From positions 1-49,167 of the forward strand of contig CALXYT010000012.1 in the NCBI GenBank assembly GCA_944393045.1: DNA of 49,167 bases. Direction: 5' to 3'. A model generated the notes under the pieces. It searched no databases and was not told where the DNA came from. It saw nothing but the letters and a program-made list of their open reading frames with translations. Within the stretch, counting starts at the first letter, position 1. Each line of letters starts with the position of its first letter. The DNA comes from an uncultured Succinivibrionaceae bacterium (GTDB lineage: Bacteria; Pseudomonadota; Gammaproteobacteria; Enterobacterales; Succinivibrionaceae). This document shows, piece by piece, positions 39,617-49,141 of the stretch. Made by a program: the position numbers and the translations under genes.

Positions 39617-40205
39617 TTCTTTTGCTATTTTTTGTTATTATGCAGCTAACAATCTAGTTTTATCGGCATATTTCACAACCTTAAGAGGTTAATAACCTTT
39701 AACACTGATTGCTAAAACAATTTAATAATATTCCAAAAAATAAAAAACTACTTAAAAATTTTAATTATTTTTCTACGTATATCATATTTTTGCGTTAATA
39801 TGAGAGCTATGTCGCGTTATATTCTGAAATGAAAATGTTTTCTTATTTAAAAATTTGTAATATTTTTTTACTTTGTTTAGTAGCTTCTTAACTTTTAGCA
39901 AAGAGCTTCTTTGGATTAAGTAAAATCATCATTAACATTTTCAAGAAGCTTTTTCTCTTTCGTACAAACGCTTACAACGCTATTGTAACATAATTTTAAT
40001 ATTTTACAGACTTAACAAGTGAATTATGGCGTTTTTTTTGTTTTATATTCTTAAAATCTTCTAATTATCTTGTATTTACTGCAAAAAGTTCCCATCTAAT
40101 TTATTTCTTAAAGATGAAAACTTACACTAAATATTCTATAATATAATCCATAGCTAAAAAAATAACCGATAACTCAATTATTGCTTTATATTTTTGAGGA
40201 AAAAC
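39617..40205. other. Intergenic region before yejM, repeats only
   Basis: AT-rich sequence between the malE control region and yejM. It holds AGCTTCTT twice (39882, 39904) and its complement AAGAAGCT once (39943, followed by T-rich sequence), and the palindrome CAAAGA-GCT-TCTTTG (39899-39913). No protein or known RNA gene was seen. The yejM promoter must lie in the last 200 bases. Confidence 0.35.
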
Positions 40206-42029
40206 ATGAATATTCAAAACTACTTCACATATAAAGACGAAGTATCGCGCACTATAAGTTGGGGACATTGGTTTCTCTTCTTAAATATTTTCCTCGCTCT
40301 TTTAATTGGTTGTGGTTATTTATACGACACTCCTAAGCCTTCTACAGGTCTGGGCTTTTTTTACCTTGTTATTAGTTGGTTGGGTCATTTTAGTAGTATT
40401 GTTTTCATTGTCTATTTAGTACTATTTTTTCCTTTAAGCTTTATTGGTTCTTTAAAATACTATCGCATAATCTCCATAGTATTATCAGTTTTGCTCTTTT
40501 TGGTACTGTTAATTGATGTTAAGCTTTACCAAGCTATAAAAATTCATATAAGCTCCTCAGTACTAGATTTATTTATTGACCAAGAAGGTTTTTCCACAGG
40601 ACTTAATTTTAACTTTCTTTATATTGCAACTCCTATTTTGCTAGGTATTGAGATATTTTTCTCCCACCTTTCTTGGAAACATATCTATTTACATCGCTAC
40701 CAAAAACTTACTTACTTTTTTTCCTCTTTGTTTTTAATTTCTTTCTTTTCAACTCATGTGCTTCATATTTGGGCAAATGCTTATAAATATGTACCAATTA
40801 CCATCCAAAAAACCCTCTTCCCAGCATACTACCCTATGACAGCTAATACCTTCCTAGCTGAACACGGTTGGATACATGTAGTTGAAAATGAAACTATAGA
40901 ACGCAAAGATAATTTAAACCTTGAAAAAATCAATTACCCTTTAGAAACTTTAAAGATTACCCCTTATAAAAAGCCATACAATGTTTTATTAATACTTATC
41001 GATGGGTTAAGTGCTAATTTTGTTACAGAAAAGTACATGCCAAACCTAACCAAATTCGCCAAAGAGCATGATTCCTACTTAAATCATTACATAGGATCTG
41101 ATGACTCTTACTCTAATGTTTTTGAATTAACATACGGGCTACCTGGGCAATACTTAAGCTTAATTCAAGAAGAGCATGTACCACCAGTACTTGTTACTGA
41201 AATGCTTCAGCAAGATTACAAAATCAAGAGCTTTATTACTGCCAACTCCCCTCAAAAAGCTGAGCATTATGCACAAAGTAATGGTGTACGTACCACATCT
41301 ATTAGCTCCTATCCAACTGATGTAGCTGTAATTAGTGCTGCTAATAATTGGCTTACCACCTGGTCTGACAGACCACAGCTTACCGTAGTAAGCCTCAATA
41401 GTCCTGATACTTTAGATCAAGAACGTAATGCTCCACTAAATTTTGTACCTCAATTAACAACGCAAGAATTAAAAGATCAGCTCTATCCTAATGAGGCGCT
41501 CTTGCTTAATAGATATTATAACTGTTTATGGAATCTTGACTTCAAGTTAGCCGAACTAATAGCAACTTTAAAAGATACTAAACAAGATGTTAATACTGTA
41601 ATTATTATCACCTCTACTAAAGGCTTTAATTCAACTCTTGAGGCACATAAAGATTATTCACGCCAAAATTACCATGTACCTCTTATTATTAGCTGGCCTA
41701 ATGGTGCTGCTAATGGTCAAATTACTGCACTTTCAAGTTCACAAGATATCGCCCCTACCCTACTTAAAGAAGTCTTAGGTGTTAAAAATAATATTAATAC
41801 TTATTCAACAGGGCAAAATCTACGTGAATTAACCAATCGTGATTGGATTTTGAGTGGTAATAAGAATGAAATTCATATTATTAGTCTAGATCAAACTACT
41901 GTATTTGATAAGCATGGTAATGCAGTGTTATATTCATCTACGGAAGATAATAAGGCACCTCAGAATACTAATATGTCTACGCTAATAAAAGCTATGAAAC
42001 TACTTAATAAGTTTAAAGAAAATAATTAA
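40206..42029 (+). CDS. yejM: YejM/LapC (PbgA) inner-membrane sulfatase-fold regulator of LPS
   Basis: Essential inner-membrane protein that in E. coli senses periplasmic-leaflet LPS and controls LpxC turnover through LapB. Five membrane segments (DUF3413 region, about 1-200, starting ISWGHWFLFLNI as in E. coli VSWGHWFALFNI) are followed by a periplasmic alkaline-phosphatase-fold domain with VLLILIDGLSANF. About 607 residues (E. coli 586). I start at ATG 40206 with GAGGA before it; a TTG at 40194 overlaps that ribosome binding site. The sulfatase nucleophile position is not Ser/Cys-typical, as in the family, so no enzymatic activity is implied. Single plus-strand gene. Confidence 0.92.
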   Translation: MNIQNYFTYKDEVSRTISWGHWFLFLNIFLALLIGCGYLYDTPKPSTGLGFFYLVISWLGHFSSIVFIVYLVLFFPLSFIGSLKYYRIISIVLSVLLFLVLLIDVKLYQAIKIHISSSVLDLFIDQEGFSTGLNFNFLYIATPILLGIEIFFSHLSWKHIYLHRYQKLTYFFSSLFLISFFSTHVLHIWANAYKYVPITIQKTLFPAYYPMTANTFLAEHGWIHVVENETIERKDNLNLEKINYPLETLKITPYKKPYNVLLILIDGLSANFVTEKYMPNLTKFAKEHDSYLNHYIGSDDSYSNVFELTYGLPGQYLSLIQEEHVPPVLVTEMLQQDYKIKSFITANSPQKAEHYAQSNGVRTTSISSYPTDVAVISAANNWLTTWSDRPQLTVVSLNSPDTLDQERNAPLNFVPQLTTQELKDQLYPNEALLLNRYYNCLWNLDFKLAELIATLKDTKQDVNTVIIITSTKGFNSTLEAHKDYSRQNYHVPLIISWPNGAANGQITALSSSQDIAPTLLKEVLGVKNNINTYSTGQNLRELTNRDWILSGNKNEIHIISLDQTTVFDKHGNAVLYSSTEDNKAPQNTNMSTLIKAMKLLNKFKENN

Positions 42030-42040
42030 ATCCTTTCCTC

Positions 42041-42070
42041 TTATCCCCTTAAGGACTCTTAAGGGGATAA
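42041..42070. terminator. Convergent hairpin between yejM and bepA
   Basis: Perfect 13-bp stem TTATCCCCTTAAG / CTTAAGGGGATAA around GACT. It serves both converging genes, although the T-runs are weak on either side. Confidence 0.75.
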
Positions 42071-42072
42071 AG

Positions 42073-43515
42073 TTATTGATTTAATAATCCTTGATAGAAA
42101 TTTCTTTTAGTAACGATTCTTCCCATTTGCGCTTGCATCTTTAACACGGCATTTTTTTCACTACACTTACGAATAGCTTCTCTTGCATTATTTAATGCTA
42201 AATCCCATTGTCCCTTATACTCATAAACTGAAGTGTTTAACTGATAAAGCGAGCAGACATCATTTTCCAAGCGATAAATTTTCATTAATAACTCATTAGC
42301 AACAATAGAATATTCTTCACGGTTTATACGTTTTAATATTCTTTCAGCATGATTGTAGTCTTTGTTTTCTACATAAGTTGCTGCAAGATTTATCATTATT
42401 ACCGGGTTTTCGCCGATACTTTCAATATGCTTATTTAAATACGCTATAGCATTGTTATGTTGCTTAAGTCCAAGCAATATATCGCTCTTAGTATCAATAA
42501 CAAATAAATTTTTAGGATAAGTTTTTTCAATTAGTTCAATAACATCTAACGCCTCCTGATATCTTTTTAACTCAAAAAGCGCCAAAGCTTTTTTGTATAA
42601 AGCACCATAATTGCGAGCATTACGAGCAAGACTAGTATTAGCAATTTGTAAATTATAAGTTGGAGAAGTAGAACTATAACGCACCTCTACCCTACTTTTA
42701 GCAAAACTAAAATCAATGCTTTCATAATAGGCCTTTGGGCTAAATTGTCTTGCTCTATTTTCTGCCTCAGCAACACGCTTTTGTGTTAAAGGGTGGGTCA
42801 TAAACATCTCAAAAGCAGGATTTATTTTCTCGCCTAGAGATTGTAAAACACGCATCATATCACTCATACCATAAGGATTGAAATTGGCACGATATAATAA
42901 ATCAATCCCTAATCTATCAGCCTCATATTCATGCTCTCTAGTATAATTTATCCTTGCTTGCTGCAGACCGCCAATAGCTGTTGCCACGCTTGCCATACCA
43001 GCAGCAGGATTTATGATTGACAAGATTATCCCGCCTATAATACCTGCTATACCAAGATTACTTGCAGCTTGCATCTGCTCCATCATTCTCGCAAGATGTC
43101 TTTGTGTTACATGGGTCATTTCATGCGCTAGCACTGAGGCTAATTCACTCTCACTTTCACTTACTAGAAATAACCCGCTATGAACCATTATTTTCCCACC
43201 AAAAAATGCTGCTGCATTTACTGTTGAGTCGTTGGTAATAAAAGACTCAAAAGGATAATGCACGCCTTGAGCTTTAGTAGCAAGGCGTCCTACAAGACCA
43301 TCTAAATATTTTTGTAATACAGGATCGTAAATTATCGGTAATTGCGAACGAGCGGCGGTGATAAAATAAGCCCCTAAATCTCGTTCCTTTTCAATAGAAA
43401 GAGCTTGCACCCCAGCTGTACCTAATTGCAGATTATCCATCGCAATAGCACTACTGAAGCCTATATACCCATATAGCATTACTATTAGAGCTAGCGACTT
43501 TTTGCATTTAATCAT
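42073..43515 (-). CDS. bepA: Periplasmic M48 metalloprotease/chaperone BepA
   Basis: Outer-membrane protein assembly factor and quality-control protease. The signal peptide (about 1-25) is followed by the zinc motif HEMTH (131-135) with the third ligand in EYEAD (Glu196); the C-terminal half carries TPRs. 480 residues (E. coli 487). The divergent neighbour is perM, exactly as in E. coli. Confidence 0.94.
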   Translation of the reverse strand: MIKCKKSLALIVMLYGYIGFSSAIAMDNLQLGTAGVQALSIEKERDLGAYFITAARSQLPIIYDPVLQKYLDGLVGRLATKAQGVHYPFESFITNDSTVNAAAFFGGKIMVHSGLFLVSESESELASVLAHEMTHVTQRHLARMMEQMQAASNLGIAGIIGGIILSIINPAAGMASVATAIGGLQQARINYTREHEYEADRLGIDLLYRANFNPYGMSDMMRVLQSLGEKINPAFEMFMTHPLTQKRVAEAENRARQFSPKAYYESIDFSFAKSRVEVRYSSTSPTYNLQIANTSLARNARNYGALYKKALALFELKRYQEALDVIELIEKTYPKNLFVIDTKSDILLGLKQHNNAIAYLNKHIESIGENPVIMINLAATYVENKDYNHAERILKRINREEYSIVANELLMKIYRLENDVCSLYQLNTSVYEYKGQWDLALNNAREAIRKCSEKNAVLKMQAQMGRIVTKRNFYQGLLNQ

Positions 43516-43903
43516 CTTAAAAAACCTTTTACTTGATAAATTTTGCTCTTAAGACCTTTCTTTTATCATTTGCTTTTTGGTATTTAAATTTAATTTCAAA
43601 TAATACTCTACTTTGATAGTTTATAAGCCTTATAGTTCATTGCCTTAAAGAGTAACGTTAAGATTATAGCTTATATTCTCTATGGCTTGAATGAGAATTT
43701 TACCTACCTAAAAGCTTACTTATATTGCTACATTTTCCATAACTTTACTAAAGATTGCTAAACATATTAAAGATGTACACTTTAATTTACGCTCCCTCTA
43801 TGCTAAAATTTTCGGTAAGTATTTAACACTATAATGACCTCTTTTTAAAAGCAAATGTCAAAATATAACTCTCCTTATACGGATAAATTGGTTTATAAAC
43901 AAT
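43516..43903. other. Divergent bepA/perM control region
   Basis: AT-rich gap between two outward-facing genes. A TATAAT (43830-43835) suits perM but has no good -35. No RNA gene or repeat was seen. Confidence 0.4.
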
Positions 43904-45244
43904 ATGTTTGAGTTTTTCAAAAACTTCTATCAGCGAAACTTATCTCGCCCAGAAGCTGCGATACTTATCTTGCAGTTTGTTACTATCTTTATCATTATAT
44001 ACTTTTTTTCATCAATCTTCGGACCATTACTTGCAGCTTTAGTACTAGCCTTTATGCTAGAGCGCCCGGTATCATTCTTAGTTAAACATGGGACGTCTAG
44101 ATTAAATGCCACTATTCTAGTTACCCTTTTATATCTTGCTATTGTAGCAAGTATCGTCTTGGCAGTTATCCCCCCAGCTGTAGCGCAGCTCTCAAAAATT
44201 GCCCAAAACATTTCAACTGCTATTAACAATGAATATGATAATAAGAATGTAATAAGTTTAAGTGAAGATTCTACTATCCTAGTTCCTCCTACTAATGCCC
44301 AAGAGCCTTTAGTTAATAAAGAAATGGCTAATATTAAAGATATGCCAAACGATGCTCCTCTTGACACTAAGGTGTATGATGCAAGTGTTAGTACTTTACC
44401 TATTGAAGATAGCAATAAAGAAATACCTACCCAACCTCTTTCACCTGAGAATAAAATCGAAACTGATGTTGCTATTAACTGGATTATGCAAAATATTAAT
44501 AAGGTAAAAGAAAAATTACCTAGCGCTTACCATAATCTTATTACCCAAGAGCAGCTTCATGAATTTGTTAAATACTCCAAAGGGCAAATAAAAAATTGGA
44601 TTTCTCCTATTTTAACCACCCAGCTAGCACCATTTATTATGGATACCATGACAGCACTTATGTACCTTATTATTGTGCCAATTTTCTCTTTTTATATGCT
44701 TAAAGATAAAGTTAAGCTCTTAAAAACTACAGGGCATTATTTCTCTAACTATAATAGCGTAACGATATTTTGGCAGGAAATAAATAAACAAGTATCGCAA
44801 TACTTAAATGGTAAATGTATCCATGTTCTCATTATTTCCTTTATTAACGGTTTAGCTTTTTGGTTATATGGACTTAACTATGCCTTAATTCTAGGTATTG
44901 GGGTGGGGTTAAGTGTTATTATTCCATACGTAGGTGCCGTAATTATCTCTGTACCATTTTTAATTATTGCATTTTTGCAGTATGGACTAAGTACTGATTG
45001 CATGTGGATTATTGGTATTTATCTGGTAATTCAGCTAATCGATAGCTATGTGATAACTCCAATGCTATTCTCGGAAACATTAAATCTTGATGCTTTCTCT
45101 ATTTTAGTAGCCATTATAGTCTTTGGTGGTATTTGGGGATTTTGGGGAGTGGTTCTTGCCATACCTTTAGCTACTTTTGTAAAAACAATTGTAAATCTCT
45201 GGCCTACTACCGTCTCGAATGTTAAAGAACTTACCAAAGAGTAA
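43904..45244 (+). CDS. perM: AI-2E family transporter PerM
   Basis: Multi-span inner-membrane protein of the AI-2E/UPF0118 family, possibly a permease; the substrate is uncertain. About eight membrane segments, with PIFSFYMLKDK and the C-terminal GIWGFWGVVLAIPLATFVK typical of the family. 446 residues against 353 in E. coli: the extra roughly 90 residues form a hydrophilic acidic stretch (about 105-195) in the soluble loop after the second membrane segment. Divergent from bepA. Confidence 0.88.
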   Translation: MFEFFKNFYQRNLSRPEAAILILQFVTIFIIIYFFSSIFGPLLAALVLAFMLERPVSFLVKHGTSRLNATILVTLLYLAIVASIVLAVIPPAVAQLSKIAQNISTAINNEYDNKNVISLSEDSTILVPPTNAQEPLVNKEMANIKDMPNDAPLDTKVYDASVSTLPIEDSNKEIPTQPLSPENKIETDVAINWIMQNINKVKEKLPSAYHNLITQEQLHEFVKYSKGQIKNWISPILTTQLAPFIMDTMTALMYLIIVPIFSFYMLKDKVKLLKTTGHYFSNYNSVTIFWQEINKQVSQYLNGKCIHVLIISFINGLAFWLYGLNYALILGIGVGLSVIIPYVGAVIISVPFLIIAFLQYGLSTDCMWIIGIYLVIQLIDSYVITPMLFSETLNLDAFSILVAIIVFGGIWGFWGVVLAIPLATFVKTIVNLWPTTVSNVKELTKE

Positions 45245-45253
45245 GCTAAAAAC

Positions 45254-45293
45254 AAGAAAAGAAGGAATTCATTCATTTATTCCTTCTTTTCTT
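45254..45293. terminator. Bidirectional terminator between perM and hda
   Basis: Perfect 15-bp stem AAGAAAAGAAGGAAT / ATTCCTTCTTTTCTT with a ten-base loop, between converging genes. Confidence 0.8.
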
Positions 45294-45308
45294 ACTCATG
45301 AAAAATCG

Positions 45309-46064
45309 TTAAGTACTACTTACCATTTCACCTTGCATACCATTTAACACCTCACAAACTAAACGTCTATTGATACGTTTTTTCGCCTCTAGTGCTAAAG
45401 TATCAATTTTTTGTAAGGCATCTAAGCAATTAGGCATATCTTTTAACTTATGAACTATTTCTTTAGCCAAATTACGAGGTAATACCCCACCTCTTAATTC
45501 CTCACGATAAATCAAAATATCTTCCATAGATTCATACGTAAGTTCTTTAATACCCAAAGTAATACCACTTTGTAAACGAGTTACTAGCTCATTTTTTAAA
45601 AAACCACCTTCAGAAGGTAGATTATGGGAGGTAACGATAAATAGCCCCTCCCCTTTACTTATCCAGCGGTTATATAAACTAAATAACTCTGTTTCCCAAT
45701 CAGAATTTCCAGCTATAATATCTATATTATCTAGACATATCACCTGAAAAGTCTCAACCTCTGCTAAAAAAGACACAGGGTTGTAATCTAACCAATCGCC
45801 TAAATTTAAGTATATGCTAGCCAAACCGTTTTTTTGTGAAGAGCGAGTTACAGCTTTAAGTAAATGCGATTTACCAGTACCTCGCATGCCATATAAATAA
45901 ACAAAATTCCTACTTTGAGTTAAATCAGAAGATAATATATTAGTTATGCATTTATAGGCAATCTTATTATTATCAGCGACAAAAAAACTCTCTAAGGTCT
46001 CCTCATCAGGAGAACCCATAAACATCTCTAATGGAACTTGAAAGTTTTTTTTCAAGTAGTTCAA
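45309..46064 (-). CDS. hda: DnaA inactivator Hda
   Basis: AAA+ protein that binds the DNA clamp and triggers ATP hydrolysis on DnaA to stop re-initiation. A probable clamp-binding motif FQVPLEMF lies near residues 8-15. Walker A GMRGTGKS (about 59-66) is more canonical than in E. coli; Walker B is VICLDNIDII and sensor/arginine-finger regions follow. About 251 residues. No ATG is available before the clamp motif: TTG at 46064 has GAGG six bases upstream (another TTG at 46067 is too close). E. coli hda also uses a non-ATG start, which limits its level. Follows the DUF2066 gene closely. Confidence 0.88.
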   Translation of the reverse strand: MNYLKKNFQVPLEMFMGSPDEETLESFFVADNNKIAYKCITNILSSDLTQSRNFVYLYGMRGTGKSHLLKAVTRSSQKNGLASIYLNLGDWLDYNPVSFLAEVETFQVICLDNIDIIAGNSDWETELFSLYNRWISKGEGLFIVTSHNLPSEGGFLKNELVTRLQSGITLGIKELTYESMEDILIYREELRGGVLPRNLAKEIVHKLKDMPNCLDALQKIDTLALEAKKRINRRLVCEVLNGMQGEMVSST

Positions 46065-46075
46065 CAAGCACCTCG

Positions 46076-47563
46076 TTATTCGGTTAAACCACCACCAGTC
46101 CTAAGTTTCTTATTAGGATCTGGATACTTATTCTTATTTAAATTATTGTTTTTCTCAGTTATAGATTGTTGGTCTATATTATATTGTATCTGTGCTGGAG
46201 TTTCATTATTTACCCCCAATTTTTTTTGCTCATTGCCAGTATTGTTTAGATCTTGTGTATTATTAGCATCATTTATATTATTTGTTTCTTCCTTTGGAGG
46301 TGCTATATATTCCCCTACCATTCCAGTTGAGGTATATATCTCTGGAGAAACCAACTGTAATTGTGGATAAAGCGCTAATCTCTCTGTTGGCACTTCTGAG
46401 GCACCATGTGTTAAATTAAACACCACATCAGCGCCTTTCATATCTACAATCTCAACAGCTGTAAAACCTAAAGTTAATAAACTTGTTTTTACTGCTACCA
46501 CATCTGAAAAAGTCTTAAGATTTCGCACTAAAATCTGATAGTGACTTGCATCGATTACACCTAATGATAAACTTGAGGTATCGGTAAAACCTACAGCTAC
46601 CACATCATTATTACCTATCCTCATTACAGGATTAGACATAGGTTTTGCCATAAGAGCTTGACGCAATTTATCATAAAAGGCTGTGATAATTTCTTCATCA
46701 TTACCAGTTATAGCACCGGTATCAAGCTCTTTGCCTGAAGCTATATTAATAATATGGTAAATTAAACGCAATTCATTATCGGCACAAAATAACATAATGC
46801 TAGTAGCAAGACCTTGAGAATATCTTGCTGATGCCTTAGTTATCTTATCTACTGAACCGCGCATTACATCTGAAACTGTTATATTTTGAATATCATCTAA
46901 ATCAAGCATTGGATATAATAAATTTACCCCAATATCTTGACCTTTTCTAATAAATTTCTGGGAAAATAAATCGATATTACTACTTGAGGAAATTATCTTG
47001 ACATCTTGAGGAGCCATATTGTGATTAACACTTGCTCCAAATTCTGTTTGTGGAGTTAATCCTTGCTCATCAACTACAATAGGCTTGATATGCTCAAGGA
47101 CATGAGTTCCCATAACCATCCATACAACTAATGGATCGCGTAGCCCATTCCACACTACTATCTGACCATTTTCAAATAACTTTCTAACTTCTTCTTCCCC
47201 AAAAGTAAGCTCTATTTCATCATCACCAAGGTTCTCTTCAGTGATTAGACTACTAATATCAACATTAATATTATCAGGACTTGTACCACCTTTACTAATT
47301 TCATTTATTAAAAGAATAAAAGCCTGGTGATATGCTTTATCAAAATCCCCATCAAAAGGTACTTTATAAGTATATGATTTTATAAGGTGTTCATAAGGAG
47401 ACATGACTTTAGGAGTATTATTGGTAGGAAGTTTGGATTCTTGAGCTACTGTTTGCTGAGGTTTTGAAGCGGTATTATCTGAATTTTGAGCAATATCATT
47501 TTGCGCTAATACAATAGAAGGTATTAAGCTTGCTAAAAACATAGACATTTTACATAAATTCAT
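46076..47563 (-). CDS. DUF2066 domain secreted protein
   Basis: Exported protein of unknown function. A signal peptide ends near VLAQN (about 20). The first half has the DUF2066 pattern (YTYKVPFDGDFDKAYHQAF, then GLRDPLVVWMVM at about 150). The C-terminal 70 residues are Asn/Gln-rich and disordered. 495 residues, with an extra low-complexity segment after the signal. Genes of this family are usually found between purM and hda in gammaproteobacteria, as here, and it is co-transcribed with hda. Confidence 0.82.
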   Translation of the reverse strand: MNLCKMSMFLASLIPSIVLAQNDIAQNSDNTASKPQQTVAQESKLPTNNTPKVMSPYEHLIKSYTYKVPFDGDFDKAYHQAFILLINEISKGGTSPDNINVDISSLITEENLGDDEIELTFGEEEVRKLFENGQIVVWNGLRDPLVVWMVMGTHVLEHIKPIVVDEQGLTPQTEFGASVNHNMAPQDVKIISSSSNIDLFSQKFIRKGQDIGVNLLYPMLDLDDIQNITVSDVMRGSVDKITKASARYSQGLATSIMLFCADNELRLIYHIINIASGKELDTGAITGNDEEIITAFYDKLRQALMAKPMSNPVMRIGNNDVVAVGFTDTSSLSLGVIDASHYQILVRNLKTFSDVVAVKTSLLTLGFTAVEIVDMKGADVVFNLTHGASEVPTERLALYPQLQLVSPEIYTSTGMVGEYIAPPKEETNNINDANNTQDLNNTGNEQKKLGVNNETPAQIQYNIDQQSITEKNNNLNKNKYPDPNKKLRTGGGLTE

Positions 47564-47848
47564 AACAATACACCTTTAATTCGCCAGAAATTTTCATCTT
47601 ACCTTGAGCTATTACATTTTATACTATAATCTAACATAAGAAGAACTAAAGATAAAACCTCATAAAAGCTCAAGCTTTAAAATTAAGTATTTTATCGCAA
47701 AATAACACTAAACAATTAACAATATTTACAAACCTAGCAAATATAACATAAAGCTTTATCCTTTCATTAAAATGTTATAATTATTTATACCATGCTAAAC
47801 TTATATAGAAACTTCACGAGAAGATTAAGTTTAAACGGTAGTTCAAAC

Positions 47849-47878
47849 TTGACAATTTTATGATATAAAGCATATAAT
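47849..47878 (+). promoter_or_regulatory. purM promoter
   Basis: TTGACA (47849-47854), 18-base spacer, TATAAT (47873-47878): both boxes perfect. The leader to the purM ATG is about 110 bases. The rest of 47564-47997 holds no gene I can support. Confidence 0.7.
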
Positions 47879-47879
47879 T

Positions 47880-47895
47880 GCGCAAAAATTTAGCA
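47880..47895 (+). promoter_or_regulatory. PurR-like operator at the purM start point
   Basis: GCGCAAAAATTTAGCA resembles the PurR box (CGCAAA-N2-TTT core) but is imperfect in the second half. Its place over the expected transcription start fits purine repression. Confidence 0.3.
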
Positions 47896-47997
47896 GTCTA
47901 TCTTGCTAAAATTAAGTAGCGATATTCTTTATTTATTCTACTTAGAAACATGCTAAAAATTCTCAAATTTCATCACCAATAATGAGGTTATCCCATA

Positions 47998-49047
47998 ATG
48001 GATCAACAGAATAAACAACAGTTAAGTTATAAGGATGCAGGTGTAGATATCGATGCAGGAAATGCACTTGTTAACAACATTAAAAGTGTTGTAAAAAAGA
48101 CTACTAGAAAAGAAGTTATGGGTGGTCTTGGCGGTTTTGGTGCTCTTTGTCGCATTCCAACCAATTATAAGAAGCCTGTATTAGTATCTGGTACTGATGG
48201 TGTTGGTACAAAGCTTCGTTTAGCTATAGATTTTAAGAAACATGATACTGTTGGTATAGATCTTGTGGCAATGAGTGTAAACGATCTTATCGTTCAAGGT
48301 GCGGAACCATTATTCTTCCTTGATTACTATGCTACTGGTAAGCTTAATGTTGATGACGCTACTAAGGTAGTAACTGGTATTGCCACTGGTTGTGAAATGT
48401 CTGGTTGTGCGTTAATCGGTGGTGAAACTGCTGAAATGCCTGGTATGTATCATGGCGATGACTACGACTTAGCAGGTTTTGCTGTTGGTGTAGTAGAAGA
48501 AGATGAAATCATTGATGGTTCTAAGGTTTCAGTAGGTGATGCTATTGTTGCTATCGGCTCTTCAGGTCCACACTCTAATGGTTATTCACTTATTAGAAAG
48601 ATCCTTGAAGTTTCTCATGCTGATCCGATGAGTAAGCTTTCTGACGGCAGAACTCTTATCGATGCTTTATTAACTCCAACTAGAATTTACGTAAAGCCAA
48701 TTCTTCAGTTAATGAAAGAATGTCAGATTCATGCTTTAGCTCATATCACTGGCGGTGGTTTCTGGGAAAACATTCCACGTGTATTACCTGCTAATACTAA
48801 AGCTGTTTGCCATAGCTCAAGCTGGCAGTGGCCTGAAGTATTTGCATGGTTACAAAAGAATGGTAACGTTGATACCCACGAAATGTACAGAACCTTTAAC
48901 TGTGGCGTAGGTATGGTTGTTGCCCTTCCAAAAGATCAAGCTCAAAAAGCTATTGAAGTATTAACTGGTTGCGGTGAAAAAGCATGGGTTATTGGTTCAA
49001 TTGAATCTCAAGCACAAGGCGAAGAACAAGTAGAAATTATCGATTAA
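47998..49047 (+). CDS. purM: Phosphoribosylformylglycinamidine cyclo-ligase (AIR synthetase)
   Basis: Fifth step of purine synthesis: ATP-dependent closure of FGAM to AIR. The N-terminal signature [27 protein letters not shown], the [18 protein letters not shown] motif and [11 protein letters not shown] are complete. 349 residues (E. coli 345). GAGG precedes the ATG. purN, usually its operon partner, does not follow within the window; a terminator does instead. Confidence 0.97.
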   Translation: MDQQNKQQLSYKDAGVDIDAGNALVNNIKSVVKKTTRKEVMGGLGGFGALCRIPTNYKKPVLVSGTDGVGTKLRLAIDFKKHDTVGIDLVAMSVNDLIVQGAEPLFFLDYYATGKLNVDDATKVVTGIATGCEMSGCALIGGETAEMPGMYHGDDYDLAGFAVGVVEEDEIIDGSKVSVGDAIVAIGSSGPHSNGYSLIRKILEVSHADPMSKLSDGRTLIDALLTPTRIYVKPILQLMKECQIHALAHITGGGFWENIPRVLPANTKAVCHSSSWQWPEVFAWLQKNGNVDTHEMYRTFNCGVGMVVALPKDQAQKAIEVLTGCGEKAWVIGSIESQAQGEEQVEIID

Positions 49048-49141
49048 TAGTTGTTTGACTAAAGAATAATTTAAGACCAAAAAGGCAATCTGAGTTTGTG
49101 AAAATCTTTCTGTAAATAGAAAAACATCCTGAGAATTTTTT

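Noticed and set aside
43930..44415. Long minus-strand open frame inside perM
   Set aside because: It lies antisense to a well-conserved membrane protein, has no ribosome binding site, and its composition is what an AT-rich membrane gene gives on its complement.
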